A stretch of DNA of 64,000 nt from Leifsonia williamsii (lineage in GTDB: Bacteria; Actinomycetota; Actinomycetes; Actinomycetales; Microbacteriaceae), in assembly GCF_030433685.1 (NCBI RefSeq), contig NZ_JAROCF010000001.1, positions 1,612,001-1,676,000 of the forward strand. The letters run 5' to 3'. The notes beneath the pieces were generated by a model. That model was not told the origin of the DNA, made no database searches, and was given only the letters and a program-made list of their open reading frames with translations. This document shows, in pieces, positions 53,513 through 63,525 of the stretch. The stretch's first letter is position 1. Every line of letters begins with the position of its first letter. The position numbers and the translations under genes were made by a program.

Positions 53513-53934
53513 CGGACGACGACAGGCCCGAGAACCCCACGCCTCCGATTCCGGCCGGCGCCATGCTGCTCGAACTGGTGATGCTGCCGGTCAGCGACAT
53601 CGATCGGTCGAAGGCGTTCTATCGCGATCGTGTCGGCTTCACCGTCGACGTGGATGTCACGCCGGCGGAGGGCGTCCGGATCGTGCAGCTGACGCCTCCC
53701 GGCTCCTTCTGCTCGGTGACCATGACCGCCGGGATGGGCGACACCGGCATGGCCCCCGGGTCGCTGCGCGGCCTCCATCTGGTGGTGCCGGACATGGACG
53801 CCGCCCGCGAGCGGCTGCTCGCGGGCGGCGTCGAGGTGGGTGCGGTCCAGGACATGGGCGGCGTGCTGTACGCGTGGTTCAGCGACCCGGACGGCAACAC
53901 CTGGACGCTCCAGCACATGCCGTGGCGGGCGTGA
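53509..53934 (+). CDS. Glyoxalase/VOC superfamily protein
   Basis: 141 residues. Paired beta-alpha-beta units: LELVMLPVSDIDRSKAFYRD, VGFTVDVDVTPA, RGLHLVVPDMDAARERLLAG, WFSDPDGNTWTLQ. Metal-dependent dioxygenase or isomerase fold; the conserved EDPDG/FSDPDGN loop is present. Function unknown. Overlaps the preceding gene. Confidence 0.9.
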   Translation: MTDDDRPENPTPPIPAGAMLLELVMLPVSDIDRSKAFYRDRVGFTVDVDVTPAEGVRIVQLTPPGSFCSVTMTAGMGDTGMAPGSLRGLHLVVPDMDAARERLLAGGVEVGAVQDMGGVLYAWFSDPDGNTWTLQHMPWRA

Positions 53935-53975
53935 GCCGGCCGGCCTGAACCGCCCGGCCTGAACCGTGGGAGGCG

Positions 53976-54448
53976 TCAGCCGCGCAGCTCGCGCAGCGTC
54001 AGGGCGGTCGTCAGAGCGGCGTGCGCCGCCTCCTCGCCCTTGTCCTCCTTGGAGCCGGGGAGGCCGGCCCGGTCGAGGCCCTGCTGCTCGTCGTCGAGGG
54101 TGAGCACGCCGAACCCGACCGGCTTGCCCGTGTCGAGGGCGACGCGGGTCAGGCCGTCGGTCGCGGCCGCCGACACGTACTCGAAGTGCGGGGTGCCGCC
54201 GCGGATGATGACGCCGAGCGCCACGACCGCGTCGGCCCCGGCCTCCAGCGCCGCCTTGCTGACGACCGGCAGCTCGAAGCTGCCCGGGACGCGCACCAGG
54301 CTGTAGGAGGCGCCGGACGCGTCGAGCGTGCGCTGGGCGCCCGCGATCAGGCCGTTCGTGATCTCCTCGTGCCAGGTTCCGGCGACGATGACGACGCGCA
54401 GGCCGCTCCCGTCGATCGTCTCCGCTGCGTTCGGGGCTCCCGCTCCGC

Positions 54449-54452
<4 letters not shown>
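53976..54452 (-). CDS. ribH: 6,7-dimethyl-8-ribityllumazine synthase
   Basis: 158 residues, forms the icosahedral shell that condenses the RibA/RibB and RibD products to the lumazine. [43 protein letters not shown] (catalytic His) and KPVGFGVLT are seen. The last gene of the rib operon on this strand; its ATG overlaps the ribBA stop (ATGA). Confidence 0.96.
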
Positions 54453-55755
<1,303 letters not shown>

Positions 55756-55759
<4 letters not shown>

Positions 55760-56403
55760 GACGCACTCCGTTCTGTCAGCGTCTGCGGTTCGGTGAGGTT
55801 CGGCTCGAGCGCGAGCATCCGCTCCACGTGGCGGGCCAGGATGTCGGTCTCGATGTTCACGCGGTCGCCCGGCACGCGGTCGCCGAGGGTGGTGGCGGCG
55901 AGGGTCTCGGGGATGAGGGAGACCTCGAACCAGCCGTCCTCACGTCCGCCGCCGACCTCGCTGACGGTCAGCGAGACGCCGTCGATCGCGATGGAGCCCT
56001 TGCGCGCCACAAGCGGCGCGTGCTCCGGGTCGAGGCTCAGCCGGACGACCCGCCAGGCGCTGCCGTCCTCGATCGAGAGGACGGTCGCGGTGCCGTCGAT
56101 GTGGCCCTGCACGATGTGCCCGCCGAGCCGGTCGCCGACCTGGGCCGCGCGCTCGAGGTTCACCCGGCGGCCGGGCGCCACGTCGTCGAGGGTGCTCATG
56201 GCGAGGGTCTCCGCCATCACGTCCGCCGTGAAGTGCTCGGCGTCCTTGTCGATCACGGTCAGGCAGACGCCGCTGACCGAGATGGAGTCGCCGTGCCGGG
56301 CGTCGCTGACCGCCAGCGGCCCGCGGACCGTGACGCGCGCGGCGTCGGCCGTGCGGTCGACGGCGGTGATCTCGCCCAGCTCTTCGATGATTCCGGTGAA
56401 CAT
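55756..56403 (-). CDS. ribE: Riboflavin synthase alpha subunit
   Basis: 215 residues; two lumazine-binding halves: [21 protein letters not shown] and the second [36 protein letters not shown]. It dismutates two lumazines to riboflavin plus the pyrimidine substrate. Two bases after ribD and overlapping ribBA. Order D-E-BA-H matches the standard operon. Confidence 0.97.
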
Positions 56404-56405
56404 GC

Positions 56406-57488
56406 TCAGCTCTCCTTCGCCGGCGCGGTGCCGGGTTCTGCTGCGGGGACTTCTGGTGCGGGGACTTGTGGTGCGGGGACTTCCGCCGCGGGGACGGCCC
56501 GGATGTACAGGTCCTGGCCCAGTCGTTCGATGTCGAGGATGCGCAGCCGGCGCTGCTCCGCGATGGTCGTGACGCCGATGTCGCCGATGGCGTGCTGCGG
56601 GCCGCCCAGGAGGGTCGGCGCCACGTAGATGGCGTACTCGTCGACGAGGCCGGCGGCGACGAACGCGGTCGCGAGCGTCGGGCCGCCCTCCACGTAGACC
56701 CGGCGGAAGCCGCGTTGGTGGAGGTCGGCGACCACCGCCTCCAGGTCGTGCGTCCCCTCGAAGATCACGGGGTTCGGGTGCCGGAAGACGGCGGCGTCGT
56801 TGGGGACGGCGCGCGTGCCGACCACGACGGGGGTCGGCTGCGTCCCCATGAGCTCTCCCGCGTCGCCGCGGGCCGTGAGGCTCGGGTCGTCGGTGAGGAC
56901 GGTGCCGGTGCCGACGACGATCGCGTCGGACGCCTCCCGCTGCTCGTGCACACGCTGCCGCGCCGCGGCGCCGGTGATCCAGCGGCTCGTGCCGTCGGCG
57001 GCGGCGGTGCGCCCGTCGAGGCTGGCGGCCCACTTCACGGTGATGTGCGGGCGGCCGAGCCGCGCGGCGGTCAGCCAGTCGTCGAGGAAGTGCTCGACCT
57101 CGTCCGCGAGGACGCCGGGCACGACCTCGACGCCCGCCTCCCGCAGGCGGTCGGCGCCGCCGCTGGAGTGCTGCCCGGGATCGGCGACCGCGTACACGAC
57201 GCGTGCGACGCCGGCTGTGATGAGCGCCTCCGAGCACGGCCCGGTGTGGCCCCAGTGGTTGCACGGCTCGAGCGTGACCACCGCGGTCGCCCCGCGCGCG
57301 CCTCCCTCCGGCAGCCGGCTGAGCGCGTCGACCTCGGCGTGCGGGGTGCCGACGCCGCGGTGCCAGCCCTCGGACAGGACGCGGCCGTCGTCGGCGACGA
57401 TCACGCAGCCGACGCGGGGGTTGACGCCGGTCGCCGGGCCGTTGGCGGCCAGCTCGAGCGCCGTGCGCATGTGGGCTTCCCACGTCAT
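56406..57488 (-). CDS. ribD: Bifunctional deaminase/reductase of riboflavin synthesis
   Basis: 360 residues. N-terminal deaminase with the zinc motif PHAEVDAL and EPCNHWGHTGPCSEAL (about 45-90). C-terminal NADPH reductase: WAASLDGRTAAADGTSRWIT, DAIVVGTGTVLTDDPSLT, VYVEGGPTLATAF. A Pro/Ala-rich tail ends it. The ATG at 57488 (MTWEAHMRTAL) is the usual start; the longer frame runs into the riboswitch and is rejected. First gene of the operon. Confidence 0.96.
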   Translation of the reverse strand: MTWEAHMRTALELAANGPATGVNPRVGCVIVADDGRVLSEGWHRGVGTPHAEVDALSRLPEGGARGATAVVTLEPCNHWGHTGPCSEALITAGVARVVYAVADPGQHSSGGADRLREAGVEVVPGVLADEVEHFLDDWLTAARLGRPHITVKWAASLDGRTAAADGTSRWITGAAARQRVHEQREASDAIVVGTGTVLTDDPSLTARGDAGELMGTQPTPVVVGTRAVPNDAAVFRHPNPVIFEGTHDLEAVVADLHQRGFRRVYVEGGPTLATAFVAAGLVDEYAIYVAPTLLGGPQHAIGDIGVTTIAEQRRLRILDIERLGQDLYIRAVPAAEVPAPQVPAPEVPAAEPGTAPAKES

Positions 57489-57576
57489 CCGGTGCGTCCT
57501 TCCGTCTCTCGCTGCTGATAGCGGGCGGACGTGCACCGGGGGTCGTGGAGGCGGCGGCCGACGACGGCCGCTGCCA

Positions 57577-57728
57577 CGTGCTTCCTCCCATCCGGACTGA
57601 TCGCATCGGCTCTCGCCGTGCGCATTACCGTCGGTGCCGGAATTCCACCGGCTCAGCGGGGGCGCTGGCGCGCCGCTCGCTCGCGGACTATGACCGCCGG
57701 TTCGGACTCTCACCGACCCCGGAGCACG
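57577..57728 (-). promoter_or_regulatory. FMN riboswitch (RFN element)
   Basis: Minus-strand RNA contains every conserved RFN block: GGGGTCGGTGAGAGTCCGAA, CCGGCGGTCATAGTCCGCGA, GCCGGTGGAATTCCGG, CACCGACGGTAA and GTCCGGATGGGAGGAAGCAC. An extra GNRA-tetraloop hairpin (CGCA-CGGC-GAGA-GCCG-A-TGCG) sits between ACCGACGGTAA and GTCCGGATG. A GC-rich hairpin after it (about 57552-57575) may be the expression platform; no T run is seen, so control may be translational. A possible -10 TAGACT lies at 57744-57749. Confidence 0.97.
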
Positions 57729-57826
57729 TTCTTCTGTTGTCGAGTCTAGGACAACGCGTCGGAGCCGGTCCTATTCCCGTCGATTCGTGACGGCCGGGAG
57801 GCTGGGAACGTTGTCACCCATATGGG

Positions 57827-57856
57827 TTGCAGAAATATTACATGTATCAGTAGGGT
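57827..57856 (+). promoter_or_regulatory. Promoter of the LASTG surface protein gene
   Basis: TTGCAG (57827-57832), 18-base spacer and TAGGGT (57851-57856), only 6 bases before the ATG, so the transcript is probably leaderless. A perfect palindrome ACCCATATGGGT (57816-57827) abuts the -35 box. Confidence 0.5.
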
Positions 57857-57862
57857 GGCGGA

Positions 57863-59596
57863 ATGCTACGCACCACCCGATCCAGATCCCTCGTCCGAAC
57901 GGGCGCCGCCGGCGCCTCCGCGCTCCTGATGGCCGGAGCCGCCCTGCTCGCCGGAGCGCCCGCCGGGGCCGCGGCGGGCTCCGCAGGGATCGCAGAGTAC
58001 GCGCCGCCCGCGTCGACGACGCTGACGGTGCCGAAGCCGTATGACGATCTGTCGTTCTATGTCTGCGGCGCAACGCCGAATGGCACGGCGCGGATCTACT
58101 CCGCAGACACAGGGCGGGACATCTACTCCTTGTCGGGAGACGCGATGGAGTTCGTGGGCCGGGCCAAGGGCTGCCAGGTGCCGTACGCGCCGACCGACGT
58201 GGCGGAGTTCGGATTCCTCGGAAGCGAGCTGCACTGGTCGCTCGCGGCCGCCGGTGATTCCACTCAGGATCTGGGCAGCGGCGAGGTCCTGCAGGACGGG
58301 CGCAATATCATCCCCACGACCAGCCGCATCGAACGGACGATGACGGCCGGCGACGACGGCGCCAAACTCAGCTACGGCACCGTGAACCAGGTCCAGACCC
58401 CCAATTCGTTGGACTGGGTCGGCGGCGGGTACACGGTCATCCTCCACGTCATCGACCCGCACCTCCAGCTCACCAAGCAGGTCTGCCTCGCCGGCACCGG
58501 TTGCGACGCGGCCGACGACGCCCAGTGGGGGACTACGACGACGGTCGCCACCGGCTCCGACGTGCAGTGGCGGCTGACGGCGAAGAACACGGGCAACATC
58601 GCGCTCGCCGATGTGCGGGTGTCGGACGATGTGCTCACCGGCGGCACCGCCACCGGAAACGACTGCGCGGGCGCCTCCGTCGTGGCGTCGCTCGCCCCGG
58701 GCGCCTCGGCGGCGGTCACCTGCAGCACCGCGGGTGTGAAGGGCGCCGGCGACGTCGTGAACTCCGCCAAGCTGACGAGCACGTTCACCGACCCGAGCGG
58801 CGGACGGATCCTCTCGCGCTTCACCGACGGCGTCGGCTCGAACATCGACTCGGCCTCGGTCCGCACCGTCGCGCCCGCCATCGCACTCGTGAAGCAGGTC
58901 TGCGCCACCGGCACCGGGTGCGACGTCGCCGACGACGCGCAGTGGACCGACCGCGTGACCGTCCCGTTCGGCACGGACGCTCAGTGGCGCCTGACGGTGA
59001 CCAACACCGGCAACACCACGCTTCTCGACGTCGTGCCGACGCAGGAGAACCTCACCGGAGGGGTGGAGGGGCCGAGCAAGGAGTGCGAGTCGCTCGCCTT
59101 CGGCACCCTCGCAGCGGGGCAGAAGAAGTCCCTCGACTGCACGACGACCGGGATCGTCGACACCACGCAGGACGCCGTGAACCACGCCGTCGTCCGCGGC
59201 ATGCCCGCCGACGACGCCGGCACCCCGTACGACACGCTCTACCCGGCCGGCGTGAGCACGCCCGAGGCGACGGCCGCCGTCGCCACGTCCGTGCTCGTCC
59301 TCGAGCCGGAGCCGGGTGTCACCGGTCCGCCGATCACCCCGGCGCCGGGCGACGAGACGACGCCGGAGCCTCCCGCCACCGGCGTGGTGGTCTCCGACGG
59401 GCTGCCTCCTGCTCCTGCGGGCAACGGCGTGAAGGCGGTGCCCTCGGCGACGCACGCTGAGGCATTGGCCTCCACAGGGCTTGACGCGACGCTGGGAGGC
59501 GCAGCCGCCCTGCTGCTCCTGTCCACCGGTGCTGCGGTGCTGGTCGTGCGGCGCCGAGCCGTGCGCGGAACGGTGCGCCAGGCCGCGCGCGGCTAG
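57863..59596 (+). CDS. DUF11/DUF7507-like surface protein with LASTG cell-wall sorting signal
   Basis: 577 residues. A signal peptide (about 1-38, ending APAGAAAGS), an N-terminal domain, two related domains (from about 200 and 335, each LTKQVC/LVKQVC, GTGCDAADDAQW, WRLT..NTGN), a Pro/Glu-rich spacer, then LASTG near 535, a hydrophobic helix and VVRRRAVRG. That is a sortase substrate; LAxTG is used by class E/D sortases of actinobacteria. No sortase is in the window. The stop overlaps the opposing SorC stop (CTAG). Confidence 0.88.
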   Translation: MLRTTRSRSLVRTGAAGASALLMAGAALLAGAPAGAAAGSAGIAEYAPPASTTLTVPKPYDDLSFYVCGATPNGTARIYSADTGRDIYSLSGDAMEFVGRAKGCQVPYAPTDVAEFGFLGSELHWSLAAAGDSTQDLGSGEVLQDGRNIIPTTSRIERTMTAGDDGAKLSYGTVNQVQTPNSLDWVGGGYTVILHVIDPHLQLTKQVCLAGTGCDAADDAQWGTTTTVATGSDVQWRLTAKNTGNIALADVRVSDDVLTGGTATGNDCAGASVVASLAPGASAAVTCSTAGVKGAGDVVNSAKLTSTFTDPSGGRILSRFTDGVGSNIDSASVRTVAPAIALVKQVCATGTGCDVADDAQWTDRVTVPFGTDAQWRLTVTNTGNTTLLDVVPTQENLTGGVEGPSKECESLAFGTLAAGQKKSLDCTTTGIVDTTQDAVNHAVVRGMPADDAGTPYDTLYPAGVSTPEATAAVATSVLVLEPEPGVTGPPITPAPGDETTPEPPATGVVVSDGLPPAPAGNGVKAVPSATHAEALASTGLDATLGGAAALLLLSTGAAVLVVRRRAVRGTVRQAARG

Positions 59597-60669
59597 GCGC
59601 CGGCCGGTACGACGGCGGGCGGCGTCGCAGAGTCCTGCACGGACTCCGGCGCCGCTTCGCCGTCCGCGGGGACCAGCGCCTCCGCCTCGAGGGCGTCGTC
59701 GAGGGAGACGAGCGCCCTGGCCGTTCCCTCGTCCACGATCAGGTCGGTGATCAGGCCGGCCGCGAGCGCGCCCCGCAGGCTGTGCACCTTCGAGGGACCC
59801 GACACGATGCACACCCGGCGGGGCACGCGCTTGATCAGCTCGATGTCGGGGCCGCTGGCCCGCTCGTTCAACGCGATGCCGTCGTGCGTGCCGTCCTCGC
59901 GGAAGAACACGGTGGCGACGTCGCCGACCACCCCCGCCGCGTCGAGCGACGCGTAGTCCTCCGCGTCGAGGTAGCCGCCCGCGTACACGTGCGAGCGCAC
60001 CTCGGAGAACGGGGAGCCGAGGCCGAACAGCGCCACATCCATCCGCTCCTGGATGTCGAGGATGCGCCGGGTGCTGCGCTCGCGCCACATGGCGACCTTC
60101 GTCTGCGGGTCGTCGAACAGGGCGGGTACGGGGAACTCCTGGATCGTCCCCGAGTACGTGTCGCCGAACCGGCGCAGGATCTCCGACGCGTACAGCACGC
60201 CGGTCGTGTAGGTGTTGCCCGCGCCGTTGAGCTGCACGAACTCGACGTTGTGCAGCTCCTTCGGGATGAGGTGGCGGCTGAGCGCACTCATGGTCGAGCC
60301 CCACGCGATGCCGACGGTCTGGTTGGAGTCGATGAAGCGGTCGAGAATCCGTGCAGCCGAGATGGCCACCCGCTCCAACCGATCGACGTCGCTGATCGCG
60401 CTCGGCATCGGGACGATGTGCGCCGCGACCCCGTGCCGGGCGTGGATGGACTGCTGGATGCGCGTCGCACCTTCGTGCGGTTGGGCGATCTGGATGGTGA
60501 CGAGCCCCGACGCCCTGGCGAAGCTCAGCAGGCGGGAGACGCTGGAGCGCGACGTGTGCATCTCATGCGCGATCGCCTCCATCGTGAGGTCCTGCATGTA
60601 GTAGAGGTGCCCGGCCTTGAGCGCGTCGCGCACCTTGTCGGGCAGATTCTCGGTCTCGGGCTGAGCCAT
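59593..60669 (-). CDS. SorC family transcriptional regulator, probable glycerol regulator
   Basis: 358 residues. Helix-turn-helix at about 20-60 (YYMQDLTMEAIAHEMHTSRS, SVSRLLSFAR), then the sugar-binding domain (about 65-320) with VGIAWGSTMSALSRHL and IVDEGTARAL. The domain binds phosphorylated sugars or alcohols in relatives. It is divergent from glpD with TGCACGTATGTGCA between them, and a related site precedes glpF, so control of glycerol use is likely (inference). Ends with a Pro/Ala-rich tail. Confidence 0.9.
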   Translation of the reverse strand: MAQPETENLPDKVRDALKAGHLYYMQDLTMEAIAHEMHTSRSSVSRLLSFARASGLVTIQIAQPHEGATRIQQSIHARHGVAAHIVPMPSAISDVDRLERVAISAARILDRFIDSNQTVGIAWGSTMSALSRHLIPKELHNVEFVQLNGAGNTYTTGVLYASEILRRFGDTYSGTIQEFPVPALFDDPQTKVAMWRERSTRRILDIQERMDVALFGLGSPFSEVRSHVYAGGYLDAEDYASLDAAGVVGDVATVFFREDGTHDGIALNERASGPDIELIKRVPRRVCIVSGPSKVHSLRGALAAGLITDLIVDEGTARALVSLDDALEAEALVPADGEAAPESVQDSATPPAVVPAGA

Positions 60670-60696
60670 GGTGAGCCTTCTCGCTCGGGGAGGCGA

Positions 60697-60710
60697 TGCA
60701 CGTATGTGCA
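60697..60710. promoter_or_regulatory. Candidate glycerol-regulator operator upstream of glpD
   Basis: TGCAC-GTAT-GTGCA in the 118-base divergent region between sorC and glpD. It matches the palindrome at 62524-62545 in 12 of its 14 core positions. Confidence 0.6.
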
Positions 60711-60787
60711 GCGCCCTTGATCAGAGTTGTGGCGCGACCAAGACTATAGCCAGTCCCACCACATTCTTCGAGATTCAGGAGTCCGAC

Positions 60788-62527
60788 GTGGCCACGAATT
60801 CGACCATCCGCAGCGAGGTCCAGCGCCTCGCCGACCGCCCGACCGCACAGGTGCTGATCGTCGGCGGCGGCATCAACGGCCTCGGCACCTTCCGCGACCT
60901 GGCGCTGCAGGGCGTCGACGTCGTGCTCGTCGAGCGCAACGACTTCGTCTCCGGCGCCTCCGCCGCATCCAGCCACATGATCCACGGCGGCATCCGCTAC
61001 CTCGAGAACGGCGAGTTCCGCCTGGTGAAGGAGTCGGTGACCGAGCGCAACGGCCTGCTGCGGATCGCCCCGCACTACGTCAAGCCGCTGCAGACGACCA
61101 TCCCGATCTTCTCGACGTTCTCCGGCATCCTCGCCGCGCCGCTGCGGTTCCTCACCCACAAGCAGGGCAAGCCGAAGGAGCGCGGCGCGTTCCTGATCAA
61201 GACCGGCCTGACGATCTACGACTCCTTCTCGCGCGACGGCGGCTCCGTGCCCCGGCACTCCTTCAAGGGGCGCACGAAGGCGCTCGCCGAACTGCCGAAG
61301 CTCAACCCCAGCCTCAAGTACACGGCGACCTACTTCGACGCCTCCGTCCACGACCCCGAGCGCCTCGCGCTCGACGTGCTCGCCGACGGCCTGGCCAGCG
61401 GCCCGCACGCTCGGGCGGTCAACTACGTCGAGGCGATCGGCATCCGCGACGGCGGAGTGCTGGTCCGCGACCGCGAGAGCGGCCAGGAGTTCGTCATCAC
61501 CGCCGACGTCGTGGTCAACGCCTCCGGCCCCTGGACCGACCTGACGAACGCCGCCCTCGGCGACGGCACCCGGTACATGGGCGGCACGAAGGGCTCGCAC
61601 ATCGTCCTCGACAACCCGGAGCTGCTCGAGGCCTGCCAGGGCCGCGAGATGTTCTTCGAGAACAACGACGGCCGGATCGTCCTGATCTACCCGCTCAAGG
61701 GCCGCGTCATGGTCGGCACCACCGACATCGATGCGGACATGTCGGAGCGCGCGGTGATCACCGAGGACGAGATCGACTACTTCATCGAACTGGTCTCGCA
61801 CGTTTTCCCAACGATCCCGGTCACCCGCGAGCAGATCGTCTACACCTTCTCCGGCGTGCGTCCGCTGCCGCACCACGACGACACGGCGCCCGGCTTCGTC
61901 TCCCGTGACTACCGCATCGTGCCCGGCACGGTCGAGGGCCTCGGCGACACGACGGTCCTCAGCCTGGTCGGCGGCAAGTGGACCACGTTCCGCGCGCTGA
62001 GCGAGCACCTCGCGAACGAGACGCTCGCCGCTCTCGGGACGACCAGGACCGTCTCGACGCTGGGCCTGCCGATCGGCGGCGGCGCCGGCTTCCCGACGAC
62101 CGCTCAGGCCGAGCGCGACTGGATCGCCCGCTACGGCGCCGACGTCGGCGCCGAGCGCGCCGCCCAGCTGCTGCACCGGTATGGCACCAAGGCGAGCTTC
62201 GTCATCGACGCGATCACCGGCTGGGACGGCGACGACACCCCGTTGGAGGCCGCCCCCGACTACTCGCGCGCCGAGATCGACTACCTCGTGCGCACCGAGC
62301 ACGTCGCGCACCTGGAGGACGTCTTCCTGCGCCGCACGAGCCTCGCCTTCACCGGCTCCGTCACCCCCGCACTGGTACGCGAGATCGGCGAAATCGCGGC
62401 AAACGCCCTCAGATGGTCGCCAATCCGGCGTGATCAGGAGCAAGATGCGTTCAAGGCGGACCTCGCCGACGCTCACCGCGTGTTCCTCGCGTCGGAGGAC
62501 GGGAGCGAGGCCCCGGCACTCCGATAA
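60788..62527 (+). CDS. glpD: Glycerol-3-phosphate dehydrogenase (aerobic, FAD)
   Basis: 579 residues. N-terminal FAD motif VLIVGGGINGLGTFRDLAL, ASSHMIHGGIRYLENGEFRL, GTTDIDADMSE and LVGGKWTTFRALSEH; C-terminal DAO_C domain. It oxidises glycerol-3-phosphate to DHAP and passes electrons to quinone. The GTG at 60788 follows CAGGAG at good spacing; the longer frame from 60668 is rejected as it spans the operator. Followed by glpF and glpK. Confidence 0.95.
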   Translation: MATNSTIRSEVQRLADRPTAQVLIVGGGINGLGTFRDLALQGVDVVLVERNDFVSGASAASSHMIHGGIRYLENGEFRLVKESVTERNGLLRIAPHYVKPLQTTIPIFSTFSGILAAPLRFLTHKQGKPKERGAFLIKTGLTIYDSFSRDGGSVPRHSFKGRTKALAELPKLNPSLKYTATYFDASVHDPERLALDVLADGLASGPHARAVNYVEAIGIRDGGVLVRDRESGQEFVITADVVVNASGPWTDLTNAALGDGTRYMGGTKGSHIVLDNPELLEACQGREMFFENNDGRIVLIYPLKGRVMVGTTDIDADMSERAVITEDEIDYFIELVSHVFPTIPVTREQIVYTFSGVRPLPHHDDTAPGFVSRDYRIVPGTVEGLGDTTVLSLVGGKWTTFRALSEHLANETLAALGTTRTVSTLGLPIGGGAGFPTTAQAERDWIARYGADVGAERAAQLLHRYGTKASFVIDAITGWDGDDTPLEAAPDYSRAEIDYLVRTEHVAHLEDVFLRRTSLAFTGSVTPALVREIGEIAANALRWSPIRRDQEQDAFKADLADAHRVFLASEDGSEAPALR

Positions 62528-62545
62528 TGCACGAACGTGCATTAT
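62524..62545. promoter_or_regulatory. 22-bp palindrome operator between glpD and glpF
   Basis: Perfect inverted repeat around AA with core TGCACGAACGTGCA (62528-62541) and flanks ATAA/TTAT. It covers the glpD stop codon. A possible glpF promoter (TTGCCC 62553-62558, 18-base spacer, TAGCGT 62577-62582) lies just downstream. Confidence 0.7.
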
Positions 62546-62660
62546 CCGGTCCTTGCCCGGGTGCGCTGAGCGGCAATAGCGTTCAGATGCATCCTGGCGA
62601 GGCCCACTCACCAGAACGCACGACAGGGTGCGCGGTCAACTGAACAACTGGAAGGTCAAC

Positions 62661-63431
62661 GTGGACAATTTGGGTGTAGATTTCCTGTCCGAACTGGTGG
62701 GCACAGCCATGCTGGTCCTCCTCGGTACCGGTGTCGTGGCGAACGTCGCCCTCATCAAGAACAAGGGCTTCAACGGCGGGTTCCTGATGGTGAACATCGG
62801 CTGGGGCATCGCCGTGTTCGCCGGTGTCGTCGTCGCGTACAACTCCGGTGCGCACCTCAACCCGGCAGTGACGCTGGGTCTGGTCGCCAACGGCGCGAAG
62901 ACGTTCGGCGCCGGCAATGCGACGGTCGACGTGAACTTCGTCACGGTGGTCGTGTTCATCCTGGCCCAGCTCATCGGCGCCATCATCGGCGCCGTGCTCA
63001 CCTGGCTGGCGTACAAGCAGCACTTCGACGAGGAGCCGGAGCCCGCCAACAAGCTCGGCGTGTTCTCCACCGGCCCGGCGATCCGCAGCTACGCGTGGAA
63101 CCTCGTCACCGAGATCATCGGCACCTTCGTGCTGGTGTTCGTGGTGATCGCCTTCGGCCACCAGCCCGGCCAGGCCGTCGGCCTCGCCGCCCTCGGCGCA
63201 CTGCCCGTCGCCCTCCTCGTGATCGGCATCGGCGCGAGCCTCGGTGGTCCGACCGGATACGCCATCAACCCCGCCCGTGACCTCGGTCCGCGCATCGCGC
63301 ACGCGATCCTGCCGATCCGCGGCAAGGGCACGAGCGACTGGTCGTACTCCTGGGTCCCGGTCGTGGGCCCGATCATCGGCGGTCTGCTGGCCGGTTGGCT
63401 GGCGCTCCTGCTGCTCCCGATCATCAAGTAG
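62661..63431 (+). CDS. glpF: Glycerol facilitator (MIP/aquaporin family)
   Basis: 256 residues, six membrane helices. The two NPA boxes are HLNPAVTLG and YAINPARDLGPR; the second with Asp after the Arg is the aquaglyceroporin form. The GTG at 62661 (MDNLGVDFLSELVGTAML) follows GGAAGG and is preferred to the longer ATG at 62628, because it gives the usual N-terminus. It brings glycerol in by diffusion. Confidence 0.93.
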   Translation: MDNLGVDFLSELVGTAMLVLLGTGVVANVALIKNKGFNGGFLMVNIGWGIAVFAGVVVAYNSGAHLNPAVTLGLVANGAKTFGAGNATVDVNFVTVVVFILAQLIGAIIGAVLTWLAYKQHFDEEPEPANKLGVFSTGPAIRSYAWNLVTEIIGTFVLVFVVIAFGHQPGQAVGLAALGALPVALLVIGIGASLGGPTGYAINPARDLGPRIAHAILPIRGKGTSDWSYSWVPVVGPIIGGLLAGWLALLLLPIIK

Positions 63432-63455
63432 CTCCCGCTCCACCGCATCACCCCG

Positions 63456-63486
63456 GGGCCGGTCCGAGCCTCTCGGACCGGCCCCA
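63456..63486 (+). terminator. Hairpin between glpF and glpK
   Basis: Perfect 13-bp stem (63456-63468 with 63474-63486), loop GCCTC. No T run follows, so it may attenuate or protect the message rather than fully terminate. Confidence 0.55.
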
Positions 63487-63525
63487 CCCCTTCAGCCCCA
63501 CCCCAGAGAACAAAGGAGTCACCTA

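Noticed and set aside
60668..62527. Longer glpD start at 60668
   Set aside because: It would translate across the operator at 60697 and lacks a ribosome binding site; the GTG at 60788 is well placed.
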